Shown here: piece by piece, positions 42,033-55,395 of the stretch | Position numbering within the stretch: position 1 is the first letter of the stretch | Layout: each line of letters opens with the position of its first letter | From: Xestospongia bergquistia | Taxonomy: Eukaryota; Porifera; Demospongiae; Haplosclerida; Petrosiidae | Assembly (NCBI GenBank): GCA_963965975.1 | Contig: OZ014412.1 | Span: forward strand, 14,274,849-14,338,848 | Reading direction: 5' to 3' | DNA: 64,000 nt | Notes under the pieces: model-generated | The model's database searches: none | The model's input: the letters and a program-made list of their open reading frames with translations, nothing else | Told to the model about the DNA's origin: nothing | Position numbers and translations under genes: made by a program

Positions 42033-43030
42033 GCACACGCAAACACACTAACTTAATAAATATTTCTTTTTAGACCTAAAAGTGATACTTGTAAAACCTG
42101 TGACACATTAAAAGTTAAGATTGATGCAGTGACTAATACTTTTTTGTTAGTATGTCTGATTTACAATAGTCATTACCAACTCCTGTACTTTTAATCAACA
42201 TTGTGTTTTATAAACGTCAACTCTGGATCTACAATTTAGGAGTACATATGTGTAAGACCAATGTTGGATACATTCATGTTTGACATGAATGAATAGCATC
42301 AAGAGGATCAGTTCCTGTATTCTCGAGTACATTCTGGTAGACAATCCATCTGCCCCACATCTCATAGTGTACAATGATTCTTGTTAGAGGCAAAATTGCA
42401 GGATTAATCTTGTCTCTCTGTGGTCACACATTGTCAGAAATGACAGGTATTCTTTAACTTCTATTGACCAAAAGTATATTTTTGTTGGACAATCACACCT
42501 ACCCAATGATCAAGATTTTGGTACTATTTAAAAAGTTAGACATGTAAGACTCAGCATATTTTTCTTCCACTGGATTAGAATACAAATGCAAACAACAAAA
42601 TCCATTCACTCTAACAAAAATAATGAGAGATGACTTCATTCATGACACAATCTTCACCAAGCTATCATCAATGTTAATGTCAACAAGAAAGAAAAAGTTG
42701 ACTGGCTAAGAATGTCATGGATTAGAGTAAAGGAAGATGATCCTGTAGCCTTTCAGTATCATTACACTCTGAATTCTTTGAAAAATGGAAGAAGGTTGAT
42801 TTAAGATGGTGAAAAGGTCCACACGTGGTAGGATTGAGCCATTACCACTCTATGCCAGCCCTCAAAAGATTAAAAGTGTGAGCCAAAGATATGTTCTTAT
42901 ATTAGCCTCTTAGAGTTTATACATCTAAGTTACAATCTTTTTATCATGGACTTGTAAGTGGAAAGGAGAGTGAAGACTGTGAATGTGATAATGTCAATGA
43001 TGATGATAAAGATACTCTTTTTAAACTATA
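41490..43030 (+). pseudogene. degenerate transposase-like ORF, copy 2
   Basis: Same fragments as at 28762-30305: TYICGCVKHS, a SF.KYQR.YS-like piece, a (CT)n tract of about 59 bp, SDTCKTCDTL, HTYPMIK/HLPNDQD and INVNVNKKEKVDWLRMSWIR with KEDDPVAFQYHYTL. Frames differ from copy 1 by several indels. Here the zinc-binding motif reads CKTCDTL, closer to what I remember of the family than copy 1 (CKTCDSF). Confidence 0.6.
41972..42030. repeat. (CT)n microsatellite
   Basis: About 29 CT units. The orthologous tract in copy 1 (29292-29310) has only about nine, so the tract expanded or contracted after the duplication. Confidence 0.95.
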
Positions 43031-43568
43031 TTAGTGTATTATGCTAAAAAATGTATTTTTAGTATTAAAAGTTAATCACCATAATGTTCAGGTATTTGTG
43101 GTTACAATCAAGCATTCTTGTGGTTTTAGCTGTACTGAGATTTATAGTAAAGAAAACACTTCAAAGACTTATTAGTTAGAAGTAACATCATATGACTTAG
43201 AACACTATGGTTCTCAGTCCTTCAGTTATGACCAGATTCTCCAGCTTTATTTGGTGATATTAAAACATGGATTGTAGAGTGTCCCACAAAGTACAAGAAA
43301 TATTGTCTTGCTGAAAACAATCAATAATTTAAAATATAATTATATTATGTCAAAGTATGTAATGTATCGTTTATATAGATACAATAAATAGCAAATTATT
43401 AATGTTATGTAATATTTTAAATAGGTTACATAATGACTAAGTACAATAGAAACTACAAGCAATAACATGTACATGTATAATAATACACTAGGAGCAGCTG
43501 TATACTTTTAATAAAGGATTTTGTTACATATAAAAACATGTATTTATATTGGTAGTTTGTCAATTTGA

Positions 43569-46500
43569 TCAAACTAAATCATCATCTAACAATTCTTCCT
43601 CCAACCTGTCATGTTGAGTTGTAGGTAAATTAGATGTGAAAAGTGCCTCCTCAATTGTATGTATGGGTGTGGCTGCAATTACATTCACATCAGGAAGTTT
43701 GGAACTGCTAGTAGATGAAAGTGGCAAAACAGGACTGTCAGGAGTAGCTTTAAAGGTGTGGTCATCAGCTTGTTCTTCGAGAATGTATGCAGGAGTTAAA
43801 TCTGGTGTGTTCACTGTATCTTCTAAGTCTTTATCATTTCCTGAAAAATAATGAGCTGGAATTTCAGGGTCATCAGCTAATTCTATAAGAGTTTGTGAGA
43901 TAGTACTTTCTAATGATGACTATGGTTCTTCGTGACTTTGTGATTTGGTATGTTCTACAAGTAATGGTTTTGTTTTCTTTTGTTCTAAGACATTATTGTC
44001 TGATTGCATTTTCTTCAAAATAGGTTTTGGATTTTTCCAGTTAGGTGTTGATTGTGACAACTGGTTTGACTCTACATTATCTGATGTGAAACGTACAGTT
44101 GCTAGACCTGGGGCAATATCTGGTTCTACTTGGAAATGCTTAGGACTAAATGATGACTAAAGAAACAAAGAAATATATTCATGTTATTACAGCTAGGATG
44201 CTTTCATAAGTCAGAATAATAAATAAACTAAGTTCTTAATACCAAAACTATTTACAGAATCTATTCATTTATTCAAACATGTATATTGTCCTTGAATCTA
44301 AGAAGTTACTTAATATAGGGTTTATACCATCTAAATATGAGTACACAAAACTGTTTACACTAATGATACCATAGTAGTTTAAGGTAATGTTTATAGAGTA
44401 AAGTATCACTGTTACTATTGTAGATTATCAATGTTATAAGTTATAGAGAACAGCAGAAAGCTAGAAAAAGCTAGACATGACCATATCTGTCCAAAATAAA
44501 CCTCAGATACTCTGTTTATGCTGTGACACTTAGAGTTCACACATATACAATAGATTTTTAGGGCTGCTTTCCTCACAGAAAATGCCAGATAAACAGTAGC
44601 TTGGCAGTACTGTACATTTACAGTTACACTAAGTATTAATGGTATGTATAATATTGATATGTAGATACTGGTTACTAACTTGTGATACTCTTTTCTTTAG
44701 CTCATGTAATTTGTCCATTGGAACTGCTACAACATTATTACGATCCGTTGAGAATTGTCTTTTTGCACGGACTTTTGCACACCATGCATTAGCAATGGTT
44801 GCTGGAGAGTAATTAACCATAGCAGGATTACTAATGGATTCTTGTCTCTCATGATCATCTTCTTTACTACTCATTCTAGCCATAGCATTTTCTACAACTG
44901 CAGCCATACGTGGTTGTTTATCTTCTTTTAGTTTACTGGTTACTTTTGCAGAGACATCTTTAAATGTTAGCCTCCGTTTTTTAGGATCAAATTCGTTAGA
45001 GTTTATAAGCTCTTCTGTTCTTTCTTTTACAACCTCTTGTGTAGCTTTGACATGTGAATTAAAGTCTTCAAGCCTTTCCTTAAGACTGGTCCTTGGAGTT
45101 GTTGCTGGTGATGGACTTTCTGCTTTTTTCAAGTTGTCACAAAGGTTAGGGAAATTTGTTCCAAATGTTTGAGTATGTTTTCCTGGTTTGTAGACCATAT
45201 GCTGTTGTCCTTCTTGTAGAAACAAACTCTTCACTCTTTTTCGACCTCTTCGTGTTCTCAGATCAAGTTGTTTTGGGCGACTTATTTTGCGGATTCGCTT
45301 GTTTCTTTTCTCTTGTTCTTCCGTCAAGTCTTCAATACTTTCAGTTTCGTCTTCATCATGAATTGACTCTAATTCAATTTCTTCATCTGATTTTTTCTGA
45401 ATAACTTCGTCAGCAAGAATAGCAAGTTGACTATCATCATGTAGTGACTGTTCATCTGAAATCTCTTCCTCTGCTAAAGGACTTAATACAGTGGTCTTCA
45501 GTGGCTCAGCAAAAACATCATCTTGTGCTTGATCATATGATTGGAATAGTTCATCCTTCTCATTAGATTCCTCCTGATATTCATCATCATCATCAAGTTC
45601 ACCATATACATCACTATCTTGTTCCAAGTCAGTAAATTGAGAAGTCTCTTCATCTTCCATTATAAACTCATTATCATCTGATCTGTTGAGGTGATAATAC
45701 ACTAAAAATCCACACAAAAGCACTGTTATATTACTTGAATGCATAAAGTAATGTATTAATAGATTAGTTATATAAAAGATAATACATTTGAGTGTGTACC
45801 TGATTAATCCTCTTATTTTATGTTTAGTAGTAGTATGTCTTAACCAGTTACAGGATACAGCTAATATCAAATACACTAAAGTCATCAAAAGGAGTATCTA
45901 GAGAATAGTAAGTTACAATAATGTATAGGGCCTTTTATAACTGACTTTGTGCAGATCAATTAAAAAGGTACATTCATATCATAATATTAGTGAATGACAA
46001 TACAATATATGTCATCAATGCACATATATAAGGCAAACGTAATGTCACTATAATGTTCCTATATATACTTATATAATTCCTCTTAACTTACAGCTATATG
46101 TACATAAGGTTGAACATCATCAAAGTTATACGCCTGAAGGATATAGTCACCAGATGACAGATAACACTCTACTTCTGACTCTCCTGAAGTACAATTTGCT
46201 TTAAAGCCAGTGAGAAGAAATGAAGCTGAGGCTGAGAAACCATAATAGTTAGGATTAATATAAAAGAGCCAACGATACCTATAACATTAATAGAATACAT
46301 TATATATGTACATTATTATACAATATTAACAATGATAAAATATTAATATAATTCATTGTACATGTGAAAATATATACATATACTCACACCCAGGGAGTAT
46401 CATCACGAGGAATAAAGAAACCACTTGTGAATCCAGCTACACTTGATATGATTGGTGATAGACGAAATGCATATGAAGGTAAGGCTGAGATAATAAATAT

Positions 46501-49500
46501 GAGAAGATTACATATACATATTATTATAAATTCCCTCTACTTTTAGAATAAATATGTATATCACAATGAATGTACATGCCCCTGTAATTGTGTATTATAT
46601 CACAACGAGCGCTATGGTCATAATCAGCATACCTGATAATGTTCTAATATGATTTCTCTCATCCATGGTTTACCCAACATATCCATAATGACATCTATAG
46701 AGCAATAATATTAATAGCATAAAGTTGCTTTATTGATATAAAAATTAATACTATGATTAAAATCAAATTATTACCTGCTGGGTTGTGTTCTTCAAGTTGA
46801 GGTAGTATGAGACCTCGTTTAAGAAATTCACTCACTAAAGCCTCAACAAAGAAACTGTATGCTTTCTGAGGTACTCCATGATAAGCTACATTACCATCAC
46901 TGAGTAAAATCAGTTTATGAAACATATAGAATATTTCAAATCGTGGCTGATGTATTGTGAGAACAACAGTTCTATTGGAATAAGCAAGACGATTTAAGTG
47001 ACTGAGTAGTTCAATTGATACAGTAGCATCTAGACCTGTGATAAATAGATACATGTTATAAATAATATTACAATATAATCTATAGAGAGCTAATTATAAA
47101 AGGGAGGTTAAAATTCTTAGAAAAATTGTAAGTATCAAGTAAATACTACAACTCGTAAATTTATTAATATAATTATAAAGTTATTAACTATTCATTGTGG
47201 AAAATTATTTCTTAATTATATTCATAGAGCTATTTGCATTTCCTGTTACAGTAGTAACAACTATTAAACAAGGAAAGTGTCAACTCAACATGAATATAAT
47301 TAACAAATGTGAAAAATTTAATATTACTCTATTAAAGTCATGTGAGTTAATGTGTAGGTACTTAAGATTATTATCTATAATATATATGTACATGTATGAC
47401 ACAATGTACATGTACATGTATACATGTTCTATAAAGAATACTTATCATTGTTATAATATATCTTACCTGATGTTGGTTCATCTAAAAAGATGACCTTAGG
47501 CATTGTGAGTAGTTGTAATGCAATTACTAATCTCTTCTTTTGTCCACCACTGAGTCCAGGTCCAGAAGCTCCACCTACTTTAGTGTCTTGGACTAAAAGG
47601 AGACCAGTCTAAAGAAAATGATGACATTCAAATGTACATTGTACATGTATATACATGTATGATAATTCCATTACACTATATGTCTTTTACATGTATAACA
47701 TTACTTTATAGACTTACCACTTCCATAACTTGTTCTACTCTCTCAAATTTCTGTCTCCAAGTCATTTTACCAGGTAACTTCATATGAGCAGCTAAAGTTA
47801 AGTTCTCTCTACAAAAAACATTCACTCAAATATCATTATAAGTCATATACTCACCTAACAGTAAGTTCTTCATAATAAGGTGTGGCTAACTGTAAGACAT
47901 ATCCAGTATTAGCTATATATTTCTGTCGTACTTTATCCAGTGAATGTCCATTAACATATATCTCACCCTATAGATATACATGTACATTATAATATAATTA
48001 TTATTAAGTAGTTAACTACCGATACATTGCCAGTTTTTCGTCTTCCAGTAAGCAAGTCTAAAAATGTGGTCTTCCCACATCCTAAAACATGTGACAATCA
48101 TGTGATGTAAAAATCATGTAACTAATAAATAGTCTTTAACACAACATTTGTATTGAATTGTTATATACCACATACATGTACATTACATGTTCATAACATT
48201 AAAGTCTAATAAGAAACATGTATTTTGTCATGTGATTGTCACCTGATGGTCCCATGATGCCAACAAGTTCTCCTGGATTAAAATAGAGTGATATTCCACG
48301 TAGAATATCCTTACGTACTCGACCACACCCACAACAACCAGGAGTAGGTTCAGTCTATAGAGGAATACCATATATACATACACAGACTACTTGTAATATC
48401 AATGTACATGGGATATTGTAAATGTATGGGTAATGTTTACCTGAGCTTTGTATTCCTTATCAGTACTATCATAACTAAAATAACTAGGACGTCTTGACAG
48501 TAAACTTGAAGTTACTGAAGTCTCCATCTAATGGAATAAAAGCCAAATACACATAGTATAGAATGACACTATATATGTACAAGTTTGTCATTTTGTACCT
48601 TATCTGTTTCTTGTGAAGTCACTGATGTATCCAACTAATGGTATAAAAGCCAAATACATGTAATATATGTGCATGTGTTGTTATTCTGTACCTTATCTGT
48701 TTCTTGTGATTTTTCAGTATGTGATTGTTGTACACTTTCTTCATAAGTAGATACAGATTGTAAATGTGGTGTAGGTGAGTTATCTGATGTATTGAGCTAC
48801 AAAATGTCACATATTATATACATAACAATAAAAGTAGTAAGATCCTTTATACTAGTATTGTTCTTAACCACATCATATAATAGTACTGTATTATAACAGT
48901 ACAGTTTAATACAGTACAGTAGAGTATAGTATGTATAGTACTCTTACAATAACGTTATTGTATATACCTTTATAGGGCTTCTACAGTATTACTTACTTTA
49001 AATTAGTATTTGCTTTTGTGAAGAGAAGGCATGGAGACTTTGCCAATTTTTTTTCCGCTATCAAGTTTTGTCCTAGAACCTTTGTTATCTTGAAGCATCC
49101 ATGATTTAGATGTACTATGTTCACTTTGAGAGGATACTTTGCGTTCATTACGACTTACAGACATTGGAATATTTTCAAAATCAAACACTATATGTAACAA
49201 AAAGATAGTTACTATTAATGTACATGTTGTACATGTAACTGTACATGTTGTACATATGAATATATTGTAATTATAATTGACATGAAAATGTATGTATATA
49301 AAAAGTAAAGCAATATTATAACTATCATTTACTACATCATGATACATGACTACATGTACATGTTCATATGTACATATGTCATTACAATATACAGTGTACA
49401 TGTACATTGTAACATTCATACTATAGACAATATGAATACATACCAACAGTGGGTGTAGTTGCCGGATCATCTTTTTTGTGTGGCTCTGTATCTTCATTTT

Positions 49501-50575
49501 CCTCCATTATCTCCTCATGAAATATTGCTGGTTGAGATGGACGCCAAAAATTTTGGAATATATTCGGTGTAGCTATTTAAAGAATATATTTATCATGTGA
49601 CCACTATATAATGATCACATGACTTACATGTGCTAGAACGAGGTCTTAAGAGGAACTGAGCAGTCCAATCTGTAGGTCTACGTATTGTGCTTTTTGATTT
49701 CCTATGATATATGGCACTATGAGACCTTTTAAATGCTAAGGAAGAAAAGATACTTGTTAATAGAATCCATGATCTGTCTATCTTTTGTTGTCAATCTGTC
49801 TGTCCATTTATCAATATGTCTGTAGTCCATTTCTTTATTTATCCATCCATCCATCCATCTAATCACTTGGTTTAATAGGTGTATTATTTTCTATTTCATC
49901 TTCAGATTCATAAATATTATCATCCAATACAAAAGATACAGTAGTAGCATCTGCTTTCTCATCTTTCTCCTTCTTAGGATAAATGTCAACACTATACTTT
50001 AAATCAATACAAGCAACAGAGACAGCCTCTTCTAAACCACATACTGGAAACTAGAGAATACAATAAATTATACATATTTGTACATGTATACATGTTATAT
50101 TACAACATGTACAGTATATATGACATGTACATGTAAATGTACTAGCTAATAATGACACAGTCAATATTTTATGTAAATTATCAAATTACTACAAGTAACT
50201 TGTCTTACATCATTACTATTAACAGTTAACAGTCAACAGTCTAACACAGTCCATTAGTATGTGTAGATTTCAATTCGTAACAATAGAAATGCAATACAAA
50301 CATCTTTTATAAATTCCTATCTCCCATCTCTCTCCCTTTTCTTATGCTCTCCTCCTATATCACGTCACCATTAGTGTTATTATATGTCATATTAAATGTA
50401 ATTAATTTTATAATAATAGGAAAGACTGTAATTAAAATAACAACAACAATGATTTTAACCCAATCATAATCCAATTGTCACTCAATAGAACTGAACTCAA
50501 ATTTCTCAGGACAGAATTACTTACAATGAATTGAATAACAATTATCTCTAAATTCTAATTTATTCACAATATATT
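43569..50575 (-). pseudogene. ABCG-type transporter gene, copy 2
   Basis: Exons found, 5' to 3': degenerate exon 2 (about 50575-50410); 4 50050-49867; 5 49735-49628; 6 49572-49444; 7 49187-48997; 8 48796-48692; 9 48634-48599; 10 48527-48441; 11 48354-48243; 12 48081-48020; 13 47967-47855; 14 47808-47718; 15 47608-47467; 16 47035-46775; 17 46694-46633; part of 22 (about 46506-46388); 23 46278-46092; 24 45897-45800; 25 45682-44680; 26 44156-43569. Missing: exons 1, 3, 18-21 and part of 22. Nonsense at 49003-49005 (TCA to TAA) and 43920-43922 (CAG to TAG). The nucleotide-binding-domain exons are intact ([31 protein letters not shown]). Without exons 18-21 it lacks several TM helices and cannot transport. 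Confidence 0.87.
44680..45682 (-). pseudogene. ABCG copy 2: tail exon 25, uninterrupted
   Basis: 1,003 nt open in one frame (SDDNEFIMEDEETSQFTDLE ... ELKKRVSQ), preceded by acceptor CTCAACAG and followed by donor GTTAGTA. It shows what exon 25 of copy 1 looked like before its TGA: CGA at the same codon here. Copy 2 exon 24 also keeps the 8 bp missing from copy 1, so exons 24-25 join in frame only in this copy. Confidence 0.82.
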
Positions 50576-50645
50576 GTATCAAGTAAATGAAATGATCAGT
50601 GGAATACACTAATGACTGAGTCTGGTTAATTACTCAATACTAATT
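50220..50645 (-). pseudogene. degenerate ABCG exon 2 in copy 2 and deletion scar
   Basis: After CATCATTACTATTA (50210-50223) copy 2 jumps to TCTAACACAGTCCATTAGTA, skipping about 300 bp that hold exon 3 in copy 1. Downstream, CAACAACAATGATTTTAACC and ATAATCCAATTGTC match exon 2 of copy 1 (40501-40560), but with many substitutions, no donor and stops. Divergence here is visibly higher than in the rest of the copy, suggesting it decayed longer or was not homogenised. Confidence 0.7.
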
Positions 50646-53600
50646 TTAATAATGATACATTATGTACAATTACTTGTCATATGATATGATTTAATGAAAT
50701 GTGAATAGTTTCAGTAATTGATTTAATTTTTTTAATGTATTTACCATATTGATTGGTAATATACTCTGACATCGTTTAAAGCTAACTATTTTAGTTCGTG
50801 TTGGATGGTTTATCTGTTCAGTTTAACTCTTAGTTAGAATTACCTTGAATAAAGTTGAAGTAAGGAATCAAAGCAGTGATCTGTCCAAAGTGAGCTCTTG
50901 TCTTTTACTTGTAGACATGTCGTATTTGCTATGTATTATGACTAACCACACCCTTTAAATATTAATTAGGTACAATATTTCCTGATTTCATCGAGTACTT
51001 CCTAATGACTAAAAGAGGTATTCCTTTTATTAATAGTTATTGGAGGTGTGACTACTAAATTATGCCGTTCCACTTATATATTTGGTTATTAAAGAGTTAA
51101 GTCTATAAAATAATAATGAAAAAAATAATTATATTCTTTGTTTTGTCCATTTTTCTGGCCATCCATCTCCTTTTGGTTATCTGTCCATTTCTCTTACTAT
51201 ACATTATTTACATGTATCCATTTTATTAGGTTCTATTATCATGTAATGCAGTGATGTTCTATATCTGGTCCACTTAATATGATAGATATCAATTGAGACA
51301 ATATTGATAATATTCTACTTCAATATATAACATTAATTAAATTGTCATAAATATATGTACCATTGTGACTCTAGTCTCATCTGTAGACTACCACATCCTA
51401 TGGTTAAAAGTAATATGGAGTTTCCTTGAATTTTTGGGACAAGAAGTCTGAAATATTGTATTTATATTGTTTATCTCTCCACCTCCTGTTTACTATCACA
51501 ATTAAAAATAGTAAATTGTAGTTTTAGATGTCATGTGATATTAATTATATTAGTTTACCACAATTTTAATTAATGAATTTATTGGACACAGTAATAATGA
51601 GATACATAATGAATTCCTATCCAAAGAAAAGTGAACAAAGGTAGCAGACTACCACTTGTAATGAGACAACGAACCTAAAGACAATGTTTGGTATAGAAAA
51701 AGTCCAGTTTGTCAACACTCTTTCTCAAACTGTTCATTGATTGTACACTTCTGCTTGCATTTCAGGTTTCAAAACTAACAATTCCCTATGAGTGACCAGT
51801 GATACCAAACTATTTCTTGAAAGAATTGATGAACATCTAACTATGTCTCAATGAGGTCACCATAGCCTCAATTAAACAAAAGTTACAAGCAAATATCTCA
51901 AGATCAAAAAACATGACTATCTGATGTACATGATAATACAACAAATGGAAGACAGAAACTTCAAACTATTAATATTATTCCATCACATATTAATTTCAAT
52001 AATTACTCATCCATTTTTATCAACTTAACAAAAACTTATGATAAATCAACTGATTTACAGAAAATATAAAGAATAAGGCAGCAATTTCTGCCAAATTGAT
52101 TGCTATGACTTTGGAAATCATAGTCAATTAAGGCATAGCACGGTACAAGTAATGATGATTGCTTATTACTGTACTACTTTATTATTTCTGTGTGTCTGTA
52201 TTTTTCTCCATATTTGTTGTACAATCATTGCTACCTATTAGAATCTGAATGACTTAAAATCAATGAAACCAATTTACATAGCAAGTCATTATATTTGTGC
52301 TATTAAATGCAAACTCCTTTTCTACTTTTTCAATCAATAAGTTATTCGATCTGTCATTTCTTTATTCTTTCACTCTCTTTACTTTATTAATTTTATACAA
52401 TTTAAATTTTTTTCTATTATAAAATTGATTTAGTTGATATCATAATTAATATTTAGTATTAAATAAAGGATATTTAAACATCATAGCTATATCCTAACAA
52501 GTACCTTTACTTATTAATCATCCTGATCCTATGGTTAGTATATGTACATTGCTGTGTTTTCTTACTTCACTTTAACAACAACAGTACAACTACTAGTATT
52601 GAATATTGGAAGTTTCCAATCTAGAGTGCTATCATAATATGTGTAACTTGTAGTTGATTTGCTTTAGCACCTTGACTTCTGCTATTCTTGGAATCTTACT
52701 CTTTCTTTTATGACCTATAGTCTGATTTAAAATGGAATTTAATATCATTTAATTAATGTTAGAAGTATATTCTTGTTGCATTACCTTAGGATTTAAGCTG
52801 ATTTATAGGCAATGATTAAGATGATGTGCCAACTTGTATGAGTTACATATTCTGTACTGTGTAGTTATATTAAAATGATGACTAGTACTCTTTTTATTAA
52901 CTGATTATTACTAATGTGTGTAACAAATGACACAGTATTTTAGAATTGTTATCAGTCATTTAAAATGCATATACCATTTTATTTATCCTCATGAGTCAAT
53001 ACTAACAACAGTCAAGTTTATTTGTTACAGTAAGTACTAGCTTTGACAACAGAACTAAACAAAATTACTTAAGTTGATGTTTATAGCAAGATGCTTTAAA
53101 CAAACTAGCACCTTTCTTCAAAGATTTATCAAAATTTTGACTAACATATAGTATTGTAATGTCTTCAGTATTATTAAATTACGTCATTGAACCATTTATG
53201 TAAAATTTCAAGTCGTCATTTCACACGCACTTTAAACACTTATACAATAATGTAAACATTACCATATATGGTCATGTTTGGTTTCTATTATATAAACAGA
53301 CTAATAATATTAAAGTATGTTAATTAATGCCATATAACGTCCATACACATCATGTATTGGTGTAGTATAGGTCTTAAAGGTATCATAACATCAGTTATTA
53401 CAGCAACTGCTTACATTTAAATGCACTATGAAGACTAGTGGATATTCAATGTATGTGTGCATCATAACAAGTATCATTTGTACCAATGTTAAGTCAAGAA
53501 GAATTTACAATGATTGTTTTCATTTATTATCTTGCTTTAGTCAAGAATGTACTGTACTTTCTGTAAGAGCGATTAGTTTTTGATAAGTGAATGATTAGAT

Positions 53601-54180
53601 ACCCACCTAAAGGGATTGGATAAGTAGTTTAATATAATAAATAAATAAATGAACTCTCAAACAGATAAAGAAACGGAAAAATTGATCAATAAATGTATGA
53701 AAGATTTTAAATAGACATACTGTGAAAGATTTAAGTTACATTTAACCTAGGAATATATTGACTTACTGGATTATTTAATTCATGACTGATATGTCTTATA
53801 TGATTAAATCCAATAGTGGGAAACATTGTGTTAACAGTAACATAAATTACATAAACAGGAGATATATATCTCACTGAGTATGATGTTTCATGTTACAGAT
53901 ATCACTGGGAATACACTTTAGAGCAGCTAGATTATAAGCTCAATTACAACAGGTGGTACATACAATATAATCAATGTGGTCTTTCCAATTTAGTCAGATT
54001 GATAGTAACATATTAGTTATTTATTTCATTCAAATAACTAATAACACCACTGCAAAAAAAATTAAATATTCAAAAGCATATCTTATCATATAAATAAATT
54101 AATAAATAACTTGACATGTAAAAATGAAAAATGATAATTATATTTCATATCTAACAAAATACAAGATAATAGACAATATA
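50646..54180. other. 3.5 kb AT-rich stretch without recognised features
   Basis: No coding frame with splice support, no inverted repeats of note and no match to other parts of the window were seen. Possibly an intron or intergenic DNA. Confidence 0.55.
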
Positions 54181-54193
54181 CATAAAGAGTAAC

Positions 54194-55370
54194 ATACCTA
54201 AAGTAATTGTAACTACACTCATTATATCAAATTTAGCATTTGAATAAAGTCTTGAATATATATATTTAAAAATACTAGCTAATGTAACATTTACAGAGCA
54301 AAATATTATTCTTTCAAGTGCCTATTATTTCTTGTAAAGTACATGTCTATATATGGAAGATATAATTTGAAAAACAAGGTTCATACCATGTGTATCTGCT
54401 ATAGGAGGGGCTTGAACTAATTGAATTTGGGAAACTAATGTCTGATCTATATCTAAAATAACAAATGAGATACACATACTTAACACAGCATACCTTTGTA
54501 CCCAGTCACTAAATGCCTCTCTTTCTCTGTATAAAGTGGGATAGGCTCTGAACATATTCAAAGTGAATTAACTTTGCTGGATGTGGTCACATATTTAAAT
54601 CTGTCTTGTAATCAGGGGGAATGCATAACTGAATCACTGTAAACTTGAGAACAGCAGGGTCATATGACAAAGGATTAGCACGGGATGACACATCTTAATT
54701 CATTGTATGGCATTTGACACTACAGTTACTGCTACAAATTCCATTAAAGTAGACCACAATCCATGACAGAGAATCAACAGATTATGTGAACAATCAATCA
54801 AGAAATCTCAAAATCACAAATATGTGTCTTAAAAAATGATTATTGCAAATGATAACATTCTTATATACCTGTCCCAATACTAAAATATAGCAATGTACTA
54901 GTAGCCCAAACTAGCCTATCATGAAAAAATACTAACATTTTAATTATTTCTATAGAGCCCTATATTTAGGCTTTGATATATACTCTTAATTTATCAGACC
55001 AACTAACAGTCAGCACCTTGTTATTAATTTCATATAGATGATCAACTTTATTACTAAAATTAGAGGTCATGTTGCCAATACATTGAAGTAAATAAAGCAA
55101 TGTCATCACTAGTAAGTGTGAGGGCTGTAGAAAATACAATTGGAGACTTACATAAAAATTGTACTGTAGAGCACACTCACAGGAAAGGATGGAATTCGTC
55201 TAATGTGTGTAGTTGGTTGATAAACAAGTTTTCATGTATTGTGTTCTCTGTAGCACACTCTATTGTTTGAGTCTGTCCATTTATTGGCTGCTTGTCTGTC
55301 TGTATTAAATATACCAACTCTAAGTTAAAAATTATCATTAACAGCTTTGGCAAAGAAATTGAGTAATCTT
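54194..55370 (-). CDS. candidate exons of an unrecognised gene
   Basis: Two to three minus-strand stretches have coding frame and good splice sites. About 55311-55184: TTTAATACAG before TDKQPINGQTQTIECATENT...HTLDEFHPF, then donor GTGAGTG. About 54455-54389: TTATTTTAG before IDQTLVSQIQLVQAPPIADT, then donor GTATGAA. About 54253-54197: LYSNAKFDIMSVVTITLG, then donor GTATGTT. Phases between them do not force one solution, and no known motif is present. They lie downstream (same strand) of the second ankyrin exon pair at 57 kb and could belong to that gene. Low confidence. Confidence 0.25.
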
Positions 55371-55395
55371 TTAAATGGTTATTAGAATCAAGCAA

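Larger units (their letters stand above)
41485..50645. repeat. segmental duplication, copy 2
   Basis: Same order and orientation as 28795-40760. Relative to copy 1 it has lost everything between exon 22 and the intron before exon 17 (junction near 46506) and the exon 3 region (junction near 50220). The right end fades at about 50645 in a degenerate exon 2. Confidence 0.9.

Noticed and set aside
45156..45404. Plus-strand 82-codon ORF with conserved counterpart at 32447-32695
   Set aside because: Antisense shadow of ABCG exon 25 in both copies.
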